Source of the DNA: Solenopsis invicta | Lineage: Eukaryota > Arthropoda > Insecta > Hymenoptera > Formicidae | Length of the DNA stretch: 64,000 bases | Reading direction: 5' to 3' | Assembly (NCBI RefSeq): GCF_016802725.1 | Contig: NC_052668.1 | Coordinates: forward strand, 11,043,001-11,107,000 | In this document: piece after piece, positions 34,664-45,221 of the stretch | How the letters are laid out: each line of letters starts with the position of its first letter | How positions within the stretch are numbered: position 1 is the stretch's first letter | Notes under the pieces: generated by a model | Told to the model about the DNA's origin: nothing | What the model saw: the letters and a program-made list of their open reading frames with translations, nothing else | The model's database searches: none | Program-made: the position numbers and the translations under genes

Positions 34664-36113
34664 TTATATCTTCTCTCCCAGTGCAGATAATAATTGTGCC
34701 ACATTTGGAGGTAGTAACTTACAACCTAACTGACGAAGACTCTCATGTTCCTTGACATCTTCCTTATTTTTTCTTATATTTTTCAATTTTTCGATCTTCT
34801 TTTGAAGCCGTCTAATTCTTTCTCGCAGCATTTTATTTTCTGCCTTTAACTTTAAATTTCGGTCTTTTAATTTCCTCTTCCTCGGACTTTCTGTCACAGT
34901 TGATAAATCAGTATTGCTGGATGTACTCCTACACAAACAGAAACAGAATAATTTTGTAAAAACGTTGAAAATTAAGATATAAAACTGGGAAGACATAAAA
35001 AAATGAATTTAAAGAGATTGAGTATAACTAGATATACATATATAAGTAAACTAGTAAATAACTAAAATATATTCTGAAATTTGTTATACAATCATTACTT
35101 TTAAGTGTGTTTTTATTTTATTTAAAATATAGTAAGAGAGAAATATAGTGAAATTATAATATAACACATAAAATTGTGAGAAATATAATTTGAAAAAATT
35201 ATATATATTTTAAAATAATAATTAAATGCCCTAAATGTTATATTTTTACAAATACTATAATTAAAATGTATTTATGTAATTATAAATAAGAACTCACGGT
35301 TTAGCAATGTCGGCATAGGTATCCATGGGCAATATTTCTGTTGACTGGATATTGCTGAAACATATAATATATACTTTTAATATTACCGCCTATTTACATA
35401 ACTTTATCCAAATAAATAAATTTTTATTGATTTATCTAAAATATATATTTATAAAGTATTATATTGAATAACGGATAGCAAAAACTCTTTAAAAAAATAT
35501 TGTGAATATGTAAAAGTTTAAAAACCTGCTTGTTTCTTCTTTTTGACAAGCCTCAACTATATTTCCAACATTTTCTGATGTTACAGATGTATTGCTATAA
35601 AAGTTATAAAATATTATTTTATATATTATTAATTGTTGTTCATTAGAAAAACATATATTATTTAGAAACTATGTTTTAAAAATGCATTATTTACTTTGTT
35701 CCAAAAAATATAGTTGGTATTGCATCAGGATGAAGATTGGCTCTACTTTTGCCTATTTTGTACCACTTTTCTTCAAAATGCAAGTGGCACAGTCGATAGT
35801 TGCGATGAGCGTATTCGGGACCCATTACCTCTAAATCATACCTTCCACATGCATGTATCCATTGCAACCATCTATGAATTTTACAGAAAATTATTAATAT
35901 AAAAAATTTAAAAAAAAATATATATATATAGATACATAGATGATAGATATAATATAAAATAAATATAATACTGAATTGCATATGTTTAAAAAAAAATTAT
36001 AAAACAAAACAGTACCTATCATATTCCTTTGGAAATAAAAAGAAGTGTCTTTTCTCCGTAGTATTGTTACACTCCTTTACGACACACCATAAACTTGATT
36101 TAGAAGCTGACAT
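34664..36113 (-). CDS. THAP-domain/coiled-coil protein, five exons
   Basis: Exons 36016-36113, 35695-35871, 35526-35594, 35298-35354 and 34664-34928 all have GT/AG junctions and join in frame to 221 residues with no stop. The N-terminus is a complete THAP zinc-finger DNA-binding domain: C10 and C15, then W34, then C61-x2-H64 (CHLHF), closing with the AIPTIF box at 83-88. A 45-residue acidic linker follows, then a basic leucine-rich coiled coil (about residues 145-185, KRKLKDRNLKLK ... LRERIRRLQKKIEKLK), and a short tail ending SALGEKI. THAP proteins bind specific DNA as nuclear regulators or as transposase DNA-binding domains, and the coiled coil suggests a dimer. There is no catalytic region. 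The layout resembles the broken THAP gene at 18681-19895. Intactness implies selection or youth. Confidence 0.88.
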
Positions 36114-36728
36114 CCTCTTTCCTTATATTTTATTATCTGTATCTTCCAAGAAGCTGCACCTGCAACAAAGCTAAGATTAAAGGTGCTTCTAGAAGAGAAT
36201 AGAAAATCTGTATAAATCTTATAATTAAAATTTATACAGATCAACTATTCTCTGAACAAAGATTCTCCTCGACAGTTAATATTAATTTCCACTCAGTCAC
36301 TGAACACCACTGAGCACTGAACACTTCTCACTATCTATTTTTTTTTACACAGCTTTTCACTTCGATTCTATACAGCTGATGTACAGCTAAACGTCTGCTC
36401 CCGCCAATTCTAACCGAATTCTACATGGCATTTAAATGTGTGACAGAAAGAGCTATAAAAAAACAGTAAGAGAAAATGCGACAGAAAATCTGTTATGTGA
36501 TTGGTTACCTACTTAGCTCGCACATGTGCAGTTCAATTTCGTACACGCTGAAATCGGGAGAGTTGCGCTACTGTATATACTGTGGTTAAAACTTACTGCA
36601 GTCGAAAACGCTATGAGATAATTTAATATAAAGTTTTTAATTAATACGCGTATCAACTGCTCGATGTTAACTAGGCCTATAATGAACACGACTGGACAAG
36701 CATGGCGTTCAGTATGTATGTACACATG

Positions 36729-36873
36729 GGCCGGTATTCATATTCAATTCTTATATTTAAGATCGTCTTAAGTATCATCTTAAGACGTCATCAACCAATC
36801 AGAGAGCCATATTAGTACCTTAAGACGTTACTTAAGACATTCTTGAAATAAAAATCGACTATGAATATCAGCC
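36729..36873. mobile_element. Small MITE with GGCYGRTATTCAT ends
   Basis: 145 bp, inverted ends GGCCGGTATTCATA and its near-mirror TATGAATATCAGCC, flanked by ATG (36726-36728, 36874-36876). Inner arms carry TTAAGACGT motifs. End fragments of the same family are at 43813-43850 and 56150-56190. Confidence 0.8.
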
Positions 36874-36972
36874 ATGTTGAGCTTTCTACAATAAGCTATT
36901 AGTTGATGGCGTAAATTATAGGCCATAAGAATTGATTAATTACAGTCGAATGTGAAGAGAATATTCGACTAT

Positions 36973-38062
36973 AGTATTGTTCGTTTTGTCTCTCGGGAGC
37001 TGCTCGGAGTCGCTCCGAACGAACCCAGCGACTTGATAGTGTTCTTTTAGACGGAAGTAATATAGAGGGCAATTGGGGTGAAAACTTGGTTCTGTTTTAT
37101 TACCTGCCGTTAGAGCTGTTGAGAACCATTCAGGTCCACTCAGAGTTTCCCTGTAATGCTTCACCGCGAAACGACAGTTCAAGTCGGTTCCATTCAGGTT
37201 ATACAATAAACAACCGCGTGTTTTGAAATATATAAACGTTTATTGCCGTGGCAAAAATGATAGCGTAAAGCAAGCGGGAGTGTAAATTGGGGCATCAGAA
37301 CGTAAATAAAGCGTGTGAAAAGTGCAGGGTTGGGTAAGTTAATACATTTTTTAAACTAAATTAAGTTAAAGTTAATGGTTTATATGTATGTAAAATTAAT
37401 TTAGTTAGCGTTAAAAGTTATATAAACAAAAAACTAACTAGTTAAAAGTTACGTTAAGAGTAAATTAACTTAAGTTAAATTAAAAATTAATTTTAAAAAA
37501 CTTTTATATTAAATTACAAAATTATAATTTGTATAATAAATTTAAAAATAATTATTTAAAGTTAAAAATTAAATCATTAAATCATTAATTAGTAATCCTA
37601 TAATTTTAAAAAAATACTTTTAACTCTGAAACTTTATAACATTTCATCAAAAATTATAAAACAAAAAATCTTTAGAAAAATTTTAGGATATTTTATAATT
37701 AGTATATATGAAAAATTCAGAAAAAAGATAAACTTTCTAGTATTTCTAAAAAGTATTCTAATTTGTATAAAAAGTTTGAAAAAGTTATACAATTATACAA
37801 ATATTCTGAAAAATTATATAAAAAATTCTGAAAAAAATTTTCACGGGAATTATATTCAGTCAGATTAGGTTACGCTATCGTGTTCTTTTTACAGCCGTCC
37901 GAGTAGACCCGAGTTCACTTCAGAGTCGTTCAGAGCAATATCAGTAATCCACTTCCTGTTCTACAATCCATTTCCGAAATTCTTCTATCTTAACCCAAAC
38001 ATACCCAGGTCTATTCAGATCTGCTCTGAACTAGACCCAGGACAGACAAAACGAACAATACT
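36973..38062. mobile_element. Inverted-repeat element with AGTATTGTTCG ends
   Basis: A 19-bp perfect inverted repeat, AGTATTGTTCGTTTTGTCT, bounds 1090 bp. The interior has a stretch of GTTAAGTTAAC-like simple sequence (37340-37480) and no coding frame. Both ends also carry GAGC/TCCGA-type blocks. I see no clear target duplication. Its right end abuts a P-like terminal repeat. Confidence 0.65.
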
Positions 38063-38082
38063 CATGTTATCCTTCCACCATG
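38063..38082 (-). repeat. Lone P-like terminal repeat
   Basis: CATGTTATCCTTCCACCATG matches, on the reverse strand, the end of the P-like elements at 17895 and 61565 (CATGGTGGAAGGATAACATG). The other end was not found nearby, so this is a remnant. Confidence 0.7.
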
Positions 38083-38191
38083 GGATGAACTCGGCGCTTC
38101 GAGCAGCTTCGGAAGTGGAGATGCGCTAATGTTTTTACGTGTCCCACGCATCCCCACTTCAGCGAGCTCACTTTCTCTCTTTCTAACCATC

Positions 38192-38422
38192 GACATACAG
38201 AAAAGACTGCTGATGACCGTGGTGGGGGTAGAAAGACACAGAGTGAGAGGCAGACAATACGAAGAACGTTCGTTCTCTGTTATTAAGCTTGATTGGTTGT
38301 TGGGGCCCCAGCAACCAATCAGACTTAGTAGATAGAGAACGAACGTTCTTCGTATTGTCTACCTCTTACTCTATGTGTCTTTCTACTCCCACCACGGTCA
38401 TCAGCAGTCCCTTCTGTATGTC
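38192..38422. mobile_element. Near-perfect 230-bp hairpin
   Basis: A foldback centred on TGGGGCCCCA (38301-38310). Both arms carry GACATACAG, CTGCTGATGACCGTGGTGGG, AGACACAGAGTGAGAGG and AATACGAAGAACGTTCGTTC or their complements. Only a few mismatches in about 115 paired bases. Probably a young foldback MITE; a transcribed copy would make a long double-stranded RNA. Confidence 0.85.
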
Positions 38423-38858
38423 AATGTTTCTAACTCATCGAACGCGGCAGTGATTTTCTCAATTTTCTGCTCGACTCCCGACTTTCCGCTTCAAAATTTG
38501 CCTTCGAGTCTGCGCTTTGTTGATTAATTCTTTTTTTAATTGAAAATATTACTTAATTTAAAAACTAAACAAATTTTTTTTGTTTAATATGCAATTTGAA
38601 CAGCGTTTTTGATTAATATAAATACAATATAATACAAAACGAGACTTGACAAACATATTTAATATAACGAGAGAGCAAAGCAATGCTGAATTTTGTTTTC
38701 TCTGATACCAGGGGGGCGGGGGGGCAAATGCCCCTTCTTGCCCCACTCCCCTCTGGACGCCCATGCCTGTCGACTATCCAACCTTGATAAAAGCTCTTAC
38801 AAAGGATTCTAACGGTCTGTATTCCTGGATCTTTTCCATCTTTGCAAGCTCATTTCTA

Positions 38859-38932
38859 TTCCGGAAAAGCAAGAACCTGCGAGAACCTTCGAAAATTTTC
38901 GAGAAAATCCAGAAACACAGACACTATATAAG
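38859..38932 (+). promoter_or_regulatory. Heat-shock-type promoter, no gene attached
   Basis: A perfect TTCCGGAA pair (38859-38866) is followed by GAAccTTCgaAAAttTTCgaGAA at 38883-38905. That is five contiguous five-base heat-shock-element modules with one mismatch. A TATATAAG box lies at 38925-38932, 20 bp downstream. This arrangement is that of hsp70-type promoters, where heat shock factor trimers bind nGAAn repeats. About 200 bp of leader-like sequence follows, but no chaperone reading frame, so the promoter appears orphaned, captured or part of an LTR. Confidence 0.55.
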
Positions 38933-40099
38933 CACCGAATTTTTGCGGGCTACTCACTTCTCAAAAAATGCTAAACGAGTCAAGTCGCGTACGAGGAGAT
39001 AAAGAGGAGAAGTCACCGAGCTTCAAGATCGCGGACACTAAATTCTCGCGCGAGTAATTATTGCGAATCACGGAATCTGGTGCAGAAGTCGCTTGCTCCT
39101 GTCATCTGCCGATCTAAAAACAGTGAGAAATGTAAAACAACGTAAAACTGAACAATAAAGTGTTAAGTAATTGTGAGAAATATTTCGCTTCTTTGTGTGA
39201 TTATTCTTCTTTCCGTTCCTAAGAGCGCATATCATAACACAGCACAAATACTGGAACTATCCTTATCACTCACGAATACATCAATTTCCGTATTAATTTC
39301 TTTAAGTTTTGAGCTTGTTACTAAATTAGCAGCTGTATCTGGTTCCATAGATTTTGCTGTATACCATTGAAGTTCAAACAATAATCATGATTTTCTTTTA
39401 TATACATAGCCAAGGCCACATTTTTACATTTTCTATTGCGTGTCGCAAAGTCGAGTATGCGTCCTGATTGTATGCTAATACGCAATATATGTGAGAGAGA
39501 AATGACAGAAAAAACCTACGGGATCTACAAATTCTTTTGAGGGAACTGGTATACGATGTGGAATTGAAAACAATTAACGTTCACGCTATGCGTGTCTCTT
39601 CAATTTTCTTTCGCGCCGCTTTTGCGTTGCCAAATCCTTCTGGCTTGAATGATCCTGCGCAATGCATTCTCTCACTTTCGCTCGCCTCCCAAAAAGACTC
39701 TCTTAATTATTCACTTTCACCTTGTCGATGCGCCGCATGTAGTTTTGCAGTTAATATTATTTTATTTTTCTTTTTTCATTATTGCGGCATTGTAAAAGTA
39801 TTTAAAATAAAAATTCAGTTACGATAACCATCAAGATCTCTATCATTTTCGGCTTCCGTCACGGCACGGGTGTTAAAGCAGCAAGTCAATACGCGTACAC
39901 ATACACGACGGCACCAGCCAATACAACAATATAATATTCACTATTTAAACTAATTCAAAAAATTTTGTTGGTGTTAAAAAATTTTTATATGGCGGCACAG
40001 CAGCTGCTTGAAGTTGACTCCTTGAATTTGCGTCGGCCTACGCCGAGGTCATAAAATTAATGTAAAACAAAAATTTCAAAAAAATTTTATTAATTTATG
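38933..40099. other. Intergenic, no gene found
   Basis: About 1.1 kb after the heat-shock-type promoter. Open frames here are short and lack an ATG or any recognisable motif (for example the hydrophobic frame starting at a GTG at 39173). Confidence 0.45.
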
Positions 40100-40225
40100 T
40101 AAAAATAATTGAATCTCGTCAAGAGGGCTAATGAGAGTCAGCGCGGGTATAGGTGCGCAAATGTTTGTTTCTTGTCCACGACAATTTTCAACATGTTACT
40201 TATGTCTAATTACAATAATTCCGGA

Positions 40226-40254
40226 CGTTTCGACTCATTTTGAGTCATCTTCAG
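40226..40254 (-). ncRNA. Hammerhead-ribozyme-like core
   Basis: On the minus strand: CTGAAGA, then a stem GACTC-loop-GAGTC, then GAAAC. These are the conserved hammerhead boxes (CUGAnGA, stem II, GAAA) in the right order and spacing. Published work reports minimal hammerhead motifs in Penelope-like retroelements. The partner copy at 43187-43215 (+) has GAAA changed to AAAA. Stem III and the cleavage triplet were not resolved by eye. Confidence 0.5.
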
Positions 40255-41402
40255 CGCAATATATATATAAAAAATAATAAAATCTCCTCATCAGTCAGCA
40301 AAACGGGAGGACATCGCGTCACCGGCGGTTTGCCAAATTCGCTGTGACATCTTCCCCGTGACAGTGTCGCAAGAAATGACACTTTTCTATTCTTGACTAA
40401 TGAGGATGACAGAAGCCTTGGATAGGATTTCGTCGTCCAAGGCTTCTGTCGTCCTCATTAGTCAAGAATGGAAAAATGTCATTTCTTGCGACACTGTCAC
40501 GGGGAAGATGCCACAGCGGATTTGACAAACCGCCGGTGACGCGATGTCCTCCCGTTTTGCTGACTGATGAGGAGATTTTATTATTTTTTATATATACACT
40601 ACTCAAAAAAAAATAGGGAACACTTTCCAGACACCAAAAATTAGGCTATTTTCAAATGACTGTAACTCGGTGAAAAATTATCGTAGATAAAAAATAAAAA
40701 AAGCATTTTGAAGCTTGAAGATCGAGCTTTAACGTTCTACCAGCAGATTTTCAAAATTCTTTTAACTTCCTTGTCTTATGCAGTAAAAAAGCATACCTTG
40801 TTTTGTTCGTTAAAATTTCGTATTTTTGACACTTTGCAGATCGACCAACAAATTTTTTTCGAATAATTCAAGTAAAATTTCATAAACTACAACATTTTAC
40901 CTACAAAATGCTTTTTTAAAAATTTCTCTGCGATTTTTTTTAACCGAGTTACGCAACTTTGAAGCTAAACCTGCATTTTTTACAAATGATATCCGTACTC
41001 CGTGGAAAATCATCGTAGACAAAAAATCAAAAAATCATTTTAAAGCTCGAAGTTTCAGCTTTAACATGCTATTAACGGTTTTCAAAAATTTTCTCAATTT
41101 CTTAGTACTATGCCCCAAAAAAGATACACTGTTTTTTCCTTAAAATAACGTATTTTTAACAGCCTGTAGCTCAATAAAAAAATTTTTCTCGACAAATTCA
41201 ATGCAAGTGCCTCAAAGTATGACATTTTCTCTACAAAATGCTTTTTTTAAATTTTTTCTACAATTTTTTTTGACCGAGTTACAAGACTTCGAAGATATAC
41301 ATTTTTTACAATACATTTTTCCGAAAAATGACGTCTACCGCCGACATTAGCATTACCCAATGTGCACCACGTGGAGGTTGCCGATCGGATTTTTGCACAT
41401 CG

Positions 41403-41405
41403 TGT

Positions 41406-41456
<51 letters not shown>

Positions 41457-41586
41457 CGTGTGTGCGTTTGTACGCGTGTGTGTGCGTGCGTGCGTGCGTG
41501 TGTATGTGTCACAGCAGAGATAAGGAGCCCACAGTTCGTCACTTCTGCACTATTTGACGACTCCAAACCCTCTTTACTGTGTATGT

Positions 41587-41628
<42 letters not shown>
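41403..41628. repeat. (GT)n microsatellites in left arm
   Basis: Two GT-rich tracts (41403-41512, 41580-41628) separated by a unique 70-bp block. Mirrored by AC tracts at 42226-42266 and 42342-42371 in the right arm. Open frames over these tracts are artefacts. Confidence 0.92.
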
Positions 41629-41630
<2 letters not shown>

Positions 41631-41761
41631 CACAGCAGAGATAAGAACCCCGCAGTTTGTCACTTCTGCAGTATTTAATGACTCCAAACCCTCTCTGCTG
41701 TGTGTGTATGCGCTCGCGCGCATGAGAGTTCAATAGTGTGTATTTCCTCCTCTCTGATCAA

Positions 41762-42127
41762 TTACTGCTTACAAGCGTTCTCGCATATACATCTTGCAAT
41801 ACAATCTTGCGGAATGTTGTGCCAAATTTCCGTTAAAATTTCTCCCAATTTTTCTAAATTTCGCAGCTGTTCCTTGCGACGCCTTAATCGTCGTTCCATT
41901 TCATCCCAAATGTGCTCGATTGGATTTAAGTCCGGGCTATTGGTGGGATGATTTAACAGTCTAATTGCGTGTCGTTGAAAAAAACGTCGCGTTATATTCG
42001 CCGTATGAGGTCGAGCGTTGTCCTGCATGAAAATAAAGTTCCGACAGGTTTGATTTAATAGCAAAACGTGTGGTCGTAGAATATCGTTGATATAACGAAC
42101 ACACACGAAATACACGCCATTGAACAC
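41762..42127 (-). pseudogene. Tc1-like transposase C-terminal fragment
   Basis: The open frame includes FIFMQDNARPHTANITRRFF (second catalytic Asp) and NSPDLNPIEHIWDEMERRL (catalytic Glu), the hallmark of Tc1-family DD34E transposases, and runs on to ARCICENACKQ. The DNA-binding domains and first catalytic Asp are absent, replaced by the long inverted arms. It sits in the loop of the foldback and cannot be active. Confidence 0.88.
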
Positions 42128-42222
42128 TCATGCGCGCGCGCGCATACACACACAGCAGAGAGGGTTTGGAGTCATTAAATACTGCAAAAGTAACAAACTG
42201 CGGGGTCCTTATCTCTGCTGTG

Positions 42223-42265
<43 letters not shown>

Positions 42266-42333
42266 GTAAAGAGGGTTTGGAGTCGTTAAATAGTGCAGAA
42301 GTGACGAACTGTGGGCTCCTTATCTCTGCTGTG

Positions 42334-42373
<40 letters not shown>

Positions 42374-43849
42374 TGTGCAAAAATCCGACTGGCAACCTCC
42401 ACGTGGTGCACATTGGGTAATGCTAATGTCGGCGGTAGACGTCATTTTTCGGAAAAATGTACTGTAAAAAATGTATATCTTCGAAGTCTTGTAACTCGGT
42501 CAAAAAAAATCGTAGAAAAAATTTTAAAAAAAGCATTTTGTAGAGAAAATGTCATACTTTATGGCACTTGTATTGGATTTGTCGAGAAAAATTTTTTTAT
42601 TGAGCTACAGGCTGTTAAAAATACGTTATTTTAAGGAAAAAACAGTGTATCTTTTTTGGAGCATAGTACTAAGAAATTGAGAAAATTTTTGAAAACCATT
42701 AATAGCATGTTAAAGCTAAAACTTCGAGCTTTAAAATGGTTTTTTGATTTTTTGTCTACGATAATTTTTCACGGAGTACGGATATCATTTGTAAAAAATG
42801 CAGGTTTAGCTTCAAAGTTGCGTAACTCGGTCAAAAAAAATCGTAGAGAAATTTTTAAAAAAGCATTTTGTAGGTAAAATGTTGTAGTTTATGAAATTTT
42901 ACTTGAATTATTTGAAAAAAATTTGTTGGTCGATCTGCAAAGTGTCAAAAATACGAAATTTTAACGAACAAAACAAGGTGTACTTTTTTACTGCATAAGA
43001 CAAGAAAGTTAAAAGAATTTTGAAAATCTGCTGGTAGAACGTTAAAGCTCGATCTTCAAGCTTCAAAATGCTTTTTTTATTTTTTATCTACGATGATTTT
43101 TCACCGAGTTACAGTCATTTGAAAATAGCCTAATTTTTGGTGTCTGAAAAGTGTTCCCTATTTTTTTTTGAGTAGTGTATATTGCGCTGAAGATGACTCA
43201 AAATGAGTCAAAACGTCCGGAATTATTGTAATTAGACTTAAGTAACATGTTAAAAATTGTCGTGGACAAGAAATCAACATTTGCGCACCTATACCCGCGC
43301 TAACTCTCATTTGCCCTCTTGAAGAGATTCAATTATTTGAAATTTCTAAAGTCCTTCATCAACTCCAATTTTATGTAAAAACGCAATAACATATATCTAA
43401 ATAATTAAAAAAACTTATAAAATTGCAAAAACGGCGATATAAACAAAAAAAGCACTTTAAACAATTGTTAATAATTATTGTTTAAAGCAAAATATTAATG
43501 ACCAGATACGTATATGCTGGGACCAGATAGTTGAAGAATGAGCATATAAAATTTGAAGATAATCGGTCAAGTAGTTTTTGAGTTACATGCGCCGGCGCGC
43601 AAAATTTAGCGTTTTGAGAAAAAGACGTTAAAAGTTGTATACCTACGCGCTCTTGCCACTAAAGCCAATTCACCGTTTTTTGAAATTAACACAAAAGAAA
43701 GTCTCTTATAACTTTCTAATGTGTTTTTTTTCATATTTTTGAGATAATTTCCTAACAATTTCAGCAAAAAAATAAAAAACGTGAAAAAAATCGATTTTAT
43801 ACTAGGTTCCCCTCTTAAGACGATCTTAAACATAAAAATCAACTATGAA

Positions 43850-44131
43850 TCTTTCCAAAATGCTATAATTAAGTTTTTCATTAAAGACTTTTGAATTATG
43901 AGGCTTAAAGGTTACGGTTTTCAGCATTAGCACTAAAACTTTAAAATATTTCAAACAAAATTGATTTTGAGAAAAATATTACGTACAAAAGTTTTTGAGT
44001 ATAGAAAGAGCTATTTGATTGGTCAATTAGATTTTGAATCTGGAGCCTAATTTGAACCTAGTAATATCCATGTCAATAAAACAAATATAAAAGACCTTTG
44101 TGTCTCATATTAGGAACCCATTTTTTGAATT
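43850..44131. repeat. Right part of repeat family R1
   Basis: Matches 25580-25852, from CTTTCCAAAATGCTATAA to CTCATATTAGGAACCC. It is joined on its left to an end fragment of the 36729-type MITE (43813-43849). It begins almost exactly where the partial copy at 46752-48478 stops. Confidence 0.8.
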
Positions 44132-44226
44132 AGCAAAATCGGCAATTTTGACAAAAAATTTCATATACAATTATACAACAAACTATAACTATTATCGATT
44201 GCTAATTTTTGGCGATGAGACTTAAA

Positions 44227-44252
44227 TATATATATATATATATATATATATA
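44227..44252. repeat. (TA)n microsatellite
   Basis: About 13 TA units, 25 bp long. Nothing else is assigned between 44132 and 45060 except the promoter that follows. Confidence 0.9.
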
Positions 44253-45063
44253 CACGTTATAATTTGTTTATAAAAACAGGAGTTAATGGTATAAATTAAA
44301 TAAATTATAAATCTTTAAAAAAAAGATATCTTATAATAGTCAACTTTGTTGCCTATTACAGGAGCAAAGTTTATTGCTAACATGTACCCTATGTACATGC
44401 TGGCAATAAACATTATGTAAGAGGGTAAATCTGGATGTGCTTTCATTTCTTTGCAATTCACTCATAAAAAAGAGCATTATTTTTAAGCCGTGTGACTGCC
44501 TAACCCTTTTAAATAGATTTTACTCCGTCAGGATTGCTTTTGTTATTCTCCTGAAAAAAGAACAGTCGATAACGTCATCGTTTTTTAAGTAGGCTAATTT
44601 CATTGGCCCACGACAGCTATGAAAACCTACCTTTCACCGGCCACGGCCGCCGCCGGTAAAAAACACCCGGACGCTCGAAGTATATTGAAAGAACAAGCAA
44701 ATCAACTCAAAACAAATAAAGATTTCGAATCTCCAACTCCAATCTAGTAATCGATGGAAAATTTAATCATTTGCGTGAAAACTGCAATTTTGTAGAAATT
44801 GTTTCAAAAAAATACCGCTTCCTAAATTTGCCTAAGCAATCAGACCATAGATTAGTCTTATGTGTTAATCCGATCTTGGTCATTAGTGATGAAATGTTAC
44901 CATAAGATAACTCAATGCCAGTCTTAGGTGTTACATCGTCCTAATTACACCATCACGTTTACGCAATTAAATTTATGGCGAATGACTTCTACCAAGGAAA
45001 ATATTCGGAGATTCCTTTCTTCACAAACTACATACGTATATACACACACATATGACAATTTGC

Positions 45064-45071
45064 TATAAAAG
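45064..45071 (+). promoter_or_regulatory. TATA box of the lipase gene
   Basis: TATAAAAG about 160 bp upstream of the first coding exon. A CAAACAGTCGT initiator-like sequence lies about 25-30 bp downstream (near 45095), giving a leader of roughly 125 bases before the ATG at 45222. Confidence 0.6.
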
Positions 45072-45221
45072 CTCGGACCCATCGCGAAGCAAACAGTCGT
45101 AGAAGTTAGTGCCTAAATGCAGAGAACAAAATTGAACTGAATATCACAATCTTCCAGTGGCCACAATTTTTTTATTTGTCTAAGAAGAAACGAATTCATC
45201 GAGAAACGTTTTAAGGACCTG

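Larger units (their letters stand above)
32487..36677 (-). mobile_element. Long inverted repeats flanking the THAP gene
   Basis: About 200-340 bp at the left (32487-32830) is repeated inverted at the right (36490-36677). Shared blocks are GGCCTAGTT, TTGATACGCGTA, ATTAAATTATCT, GTAGCGCAACTC, GCGTGTACGAAATTGAACTG and GAGCTAAGTAGGTAACCAAT. The THAP gene and about 1.8 kb of AT-rich sequence lie between. This looks like a 4.2-kb transposon with long terminal repeats that carries a spliced gene, but no clear target duplication was found (the ends abut TA). Two inverted MITE copies flanking a host gene is the alternative. Confidence 0.6.
40597..43177. mobile_element. Tc1-type foldback, 2.58 kb
   Basis: Ends CACTACTCAAAAAAAAATAG and its mirror are flanked by TA (40595-40596, 43178-43179). 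The arms are inverted copies over about 1.1 kb each (40597-41745 and about 42085-43177). They include repeated blocks of GTAACTCGGTCAAAAAA followed by TCGTAG and two (GT)n/(AC)n microsatellites separated by CACAGCAGAGATAAG. The 350-bp loop holds a fragment of Tc1 transposase. Confidence 0.88.
40100..43340. mobile_element. Penelope-derived palindrome (about 660 bp) split by a Tc1 foldback
   Basis: 40100-40596 plus 43178-43340, joined across the Tc1 insertion, make a single palindrome centred near 40428 with arms of about 330 bp. Arms contain GAGGACATCGCGTCACCGG, CACGGGGAAGAT and a CTGAAGATGACTC/GAGTCGAAACGTCC block. They end in a GCGCTAACTCTCAT-like motif also present at the 5' end of the Penelope-like copy near 3137. 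I infer inverted joined Penelope ends (pseudo-LTRs). No protein is encoded. Confidence 0.7.

Noticed and set aside
39173..39370. Small protein with a signal-peptide-like start
   Set aside because: The frame begins at GTG, not ATG, has no splice or promoter support of its own and no family motif.
41306..42420. Cysteine/valine- or threonine/histidine-rich open frames
   Set aside because: They translate (GT)n and (AC)n microsatellites in the foldback arms.
43216..43340. Separate small MITE at the right edge of the foldback
   Set aside because: It is the missing right arm of the Penelope-derived palindrome, as shown by symmetry after removing the Tc1 foldback.
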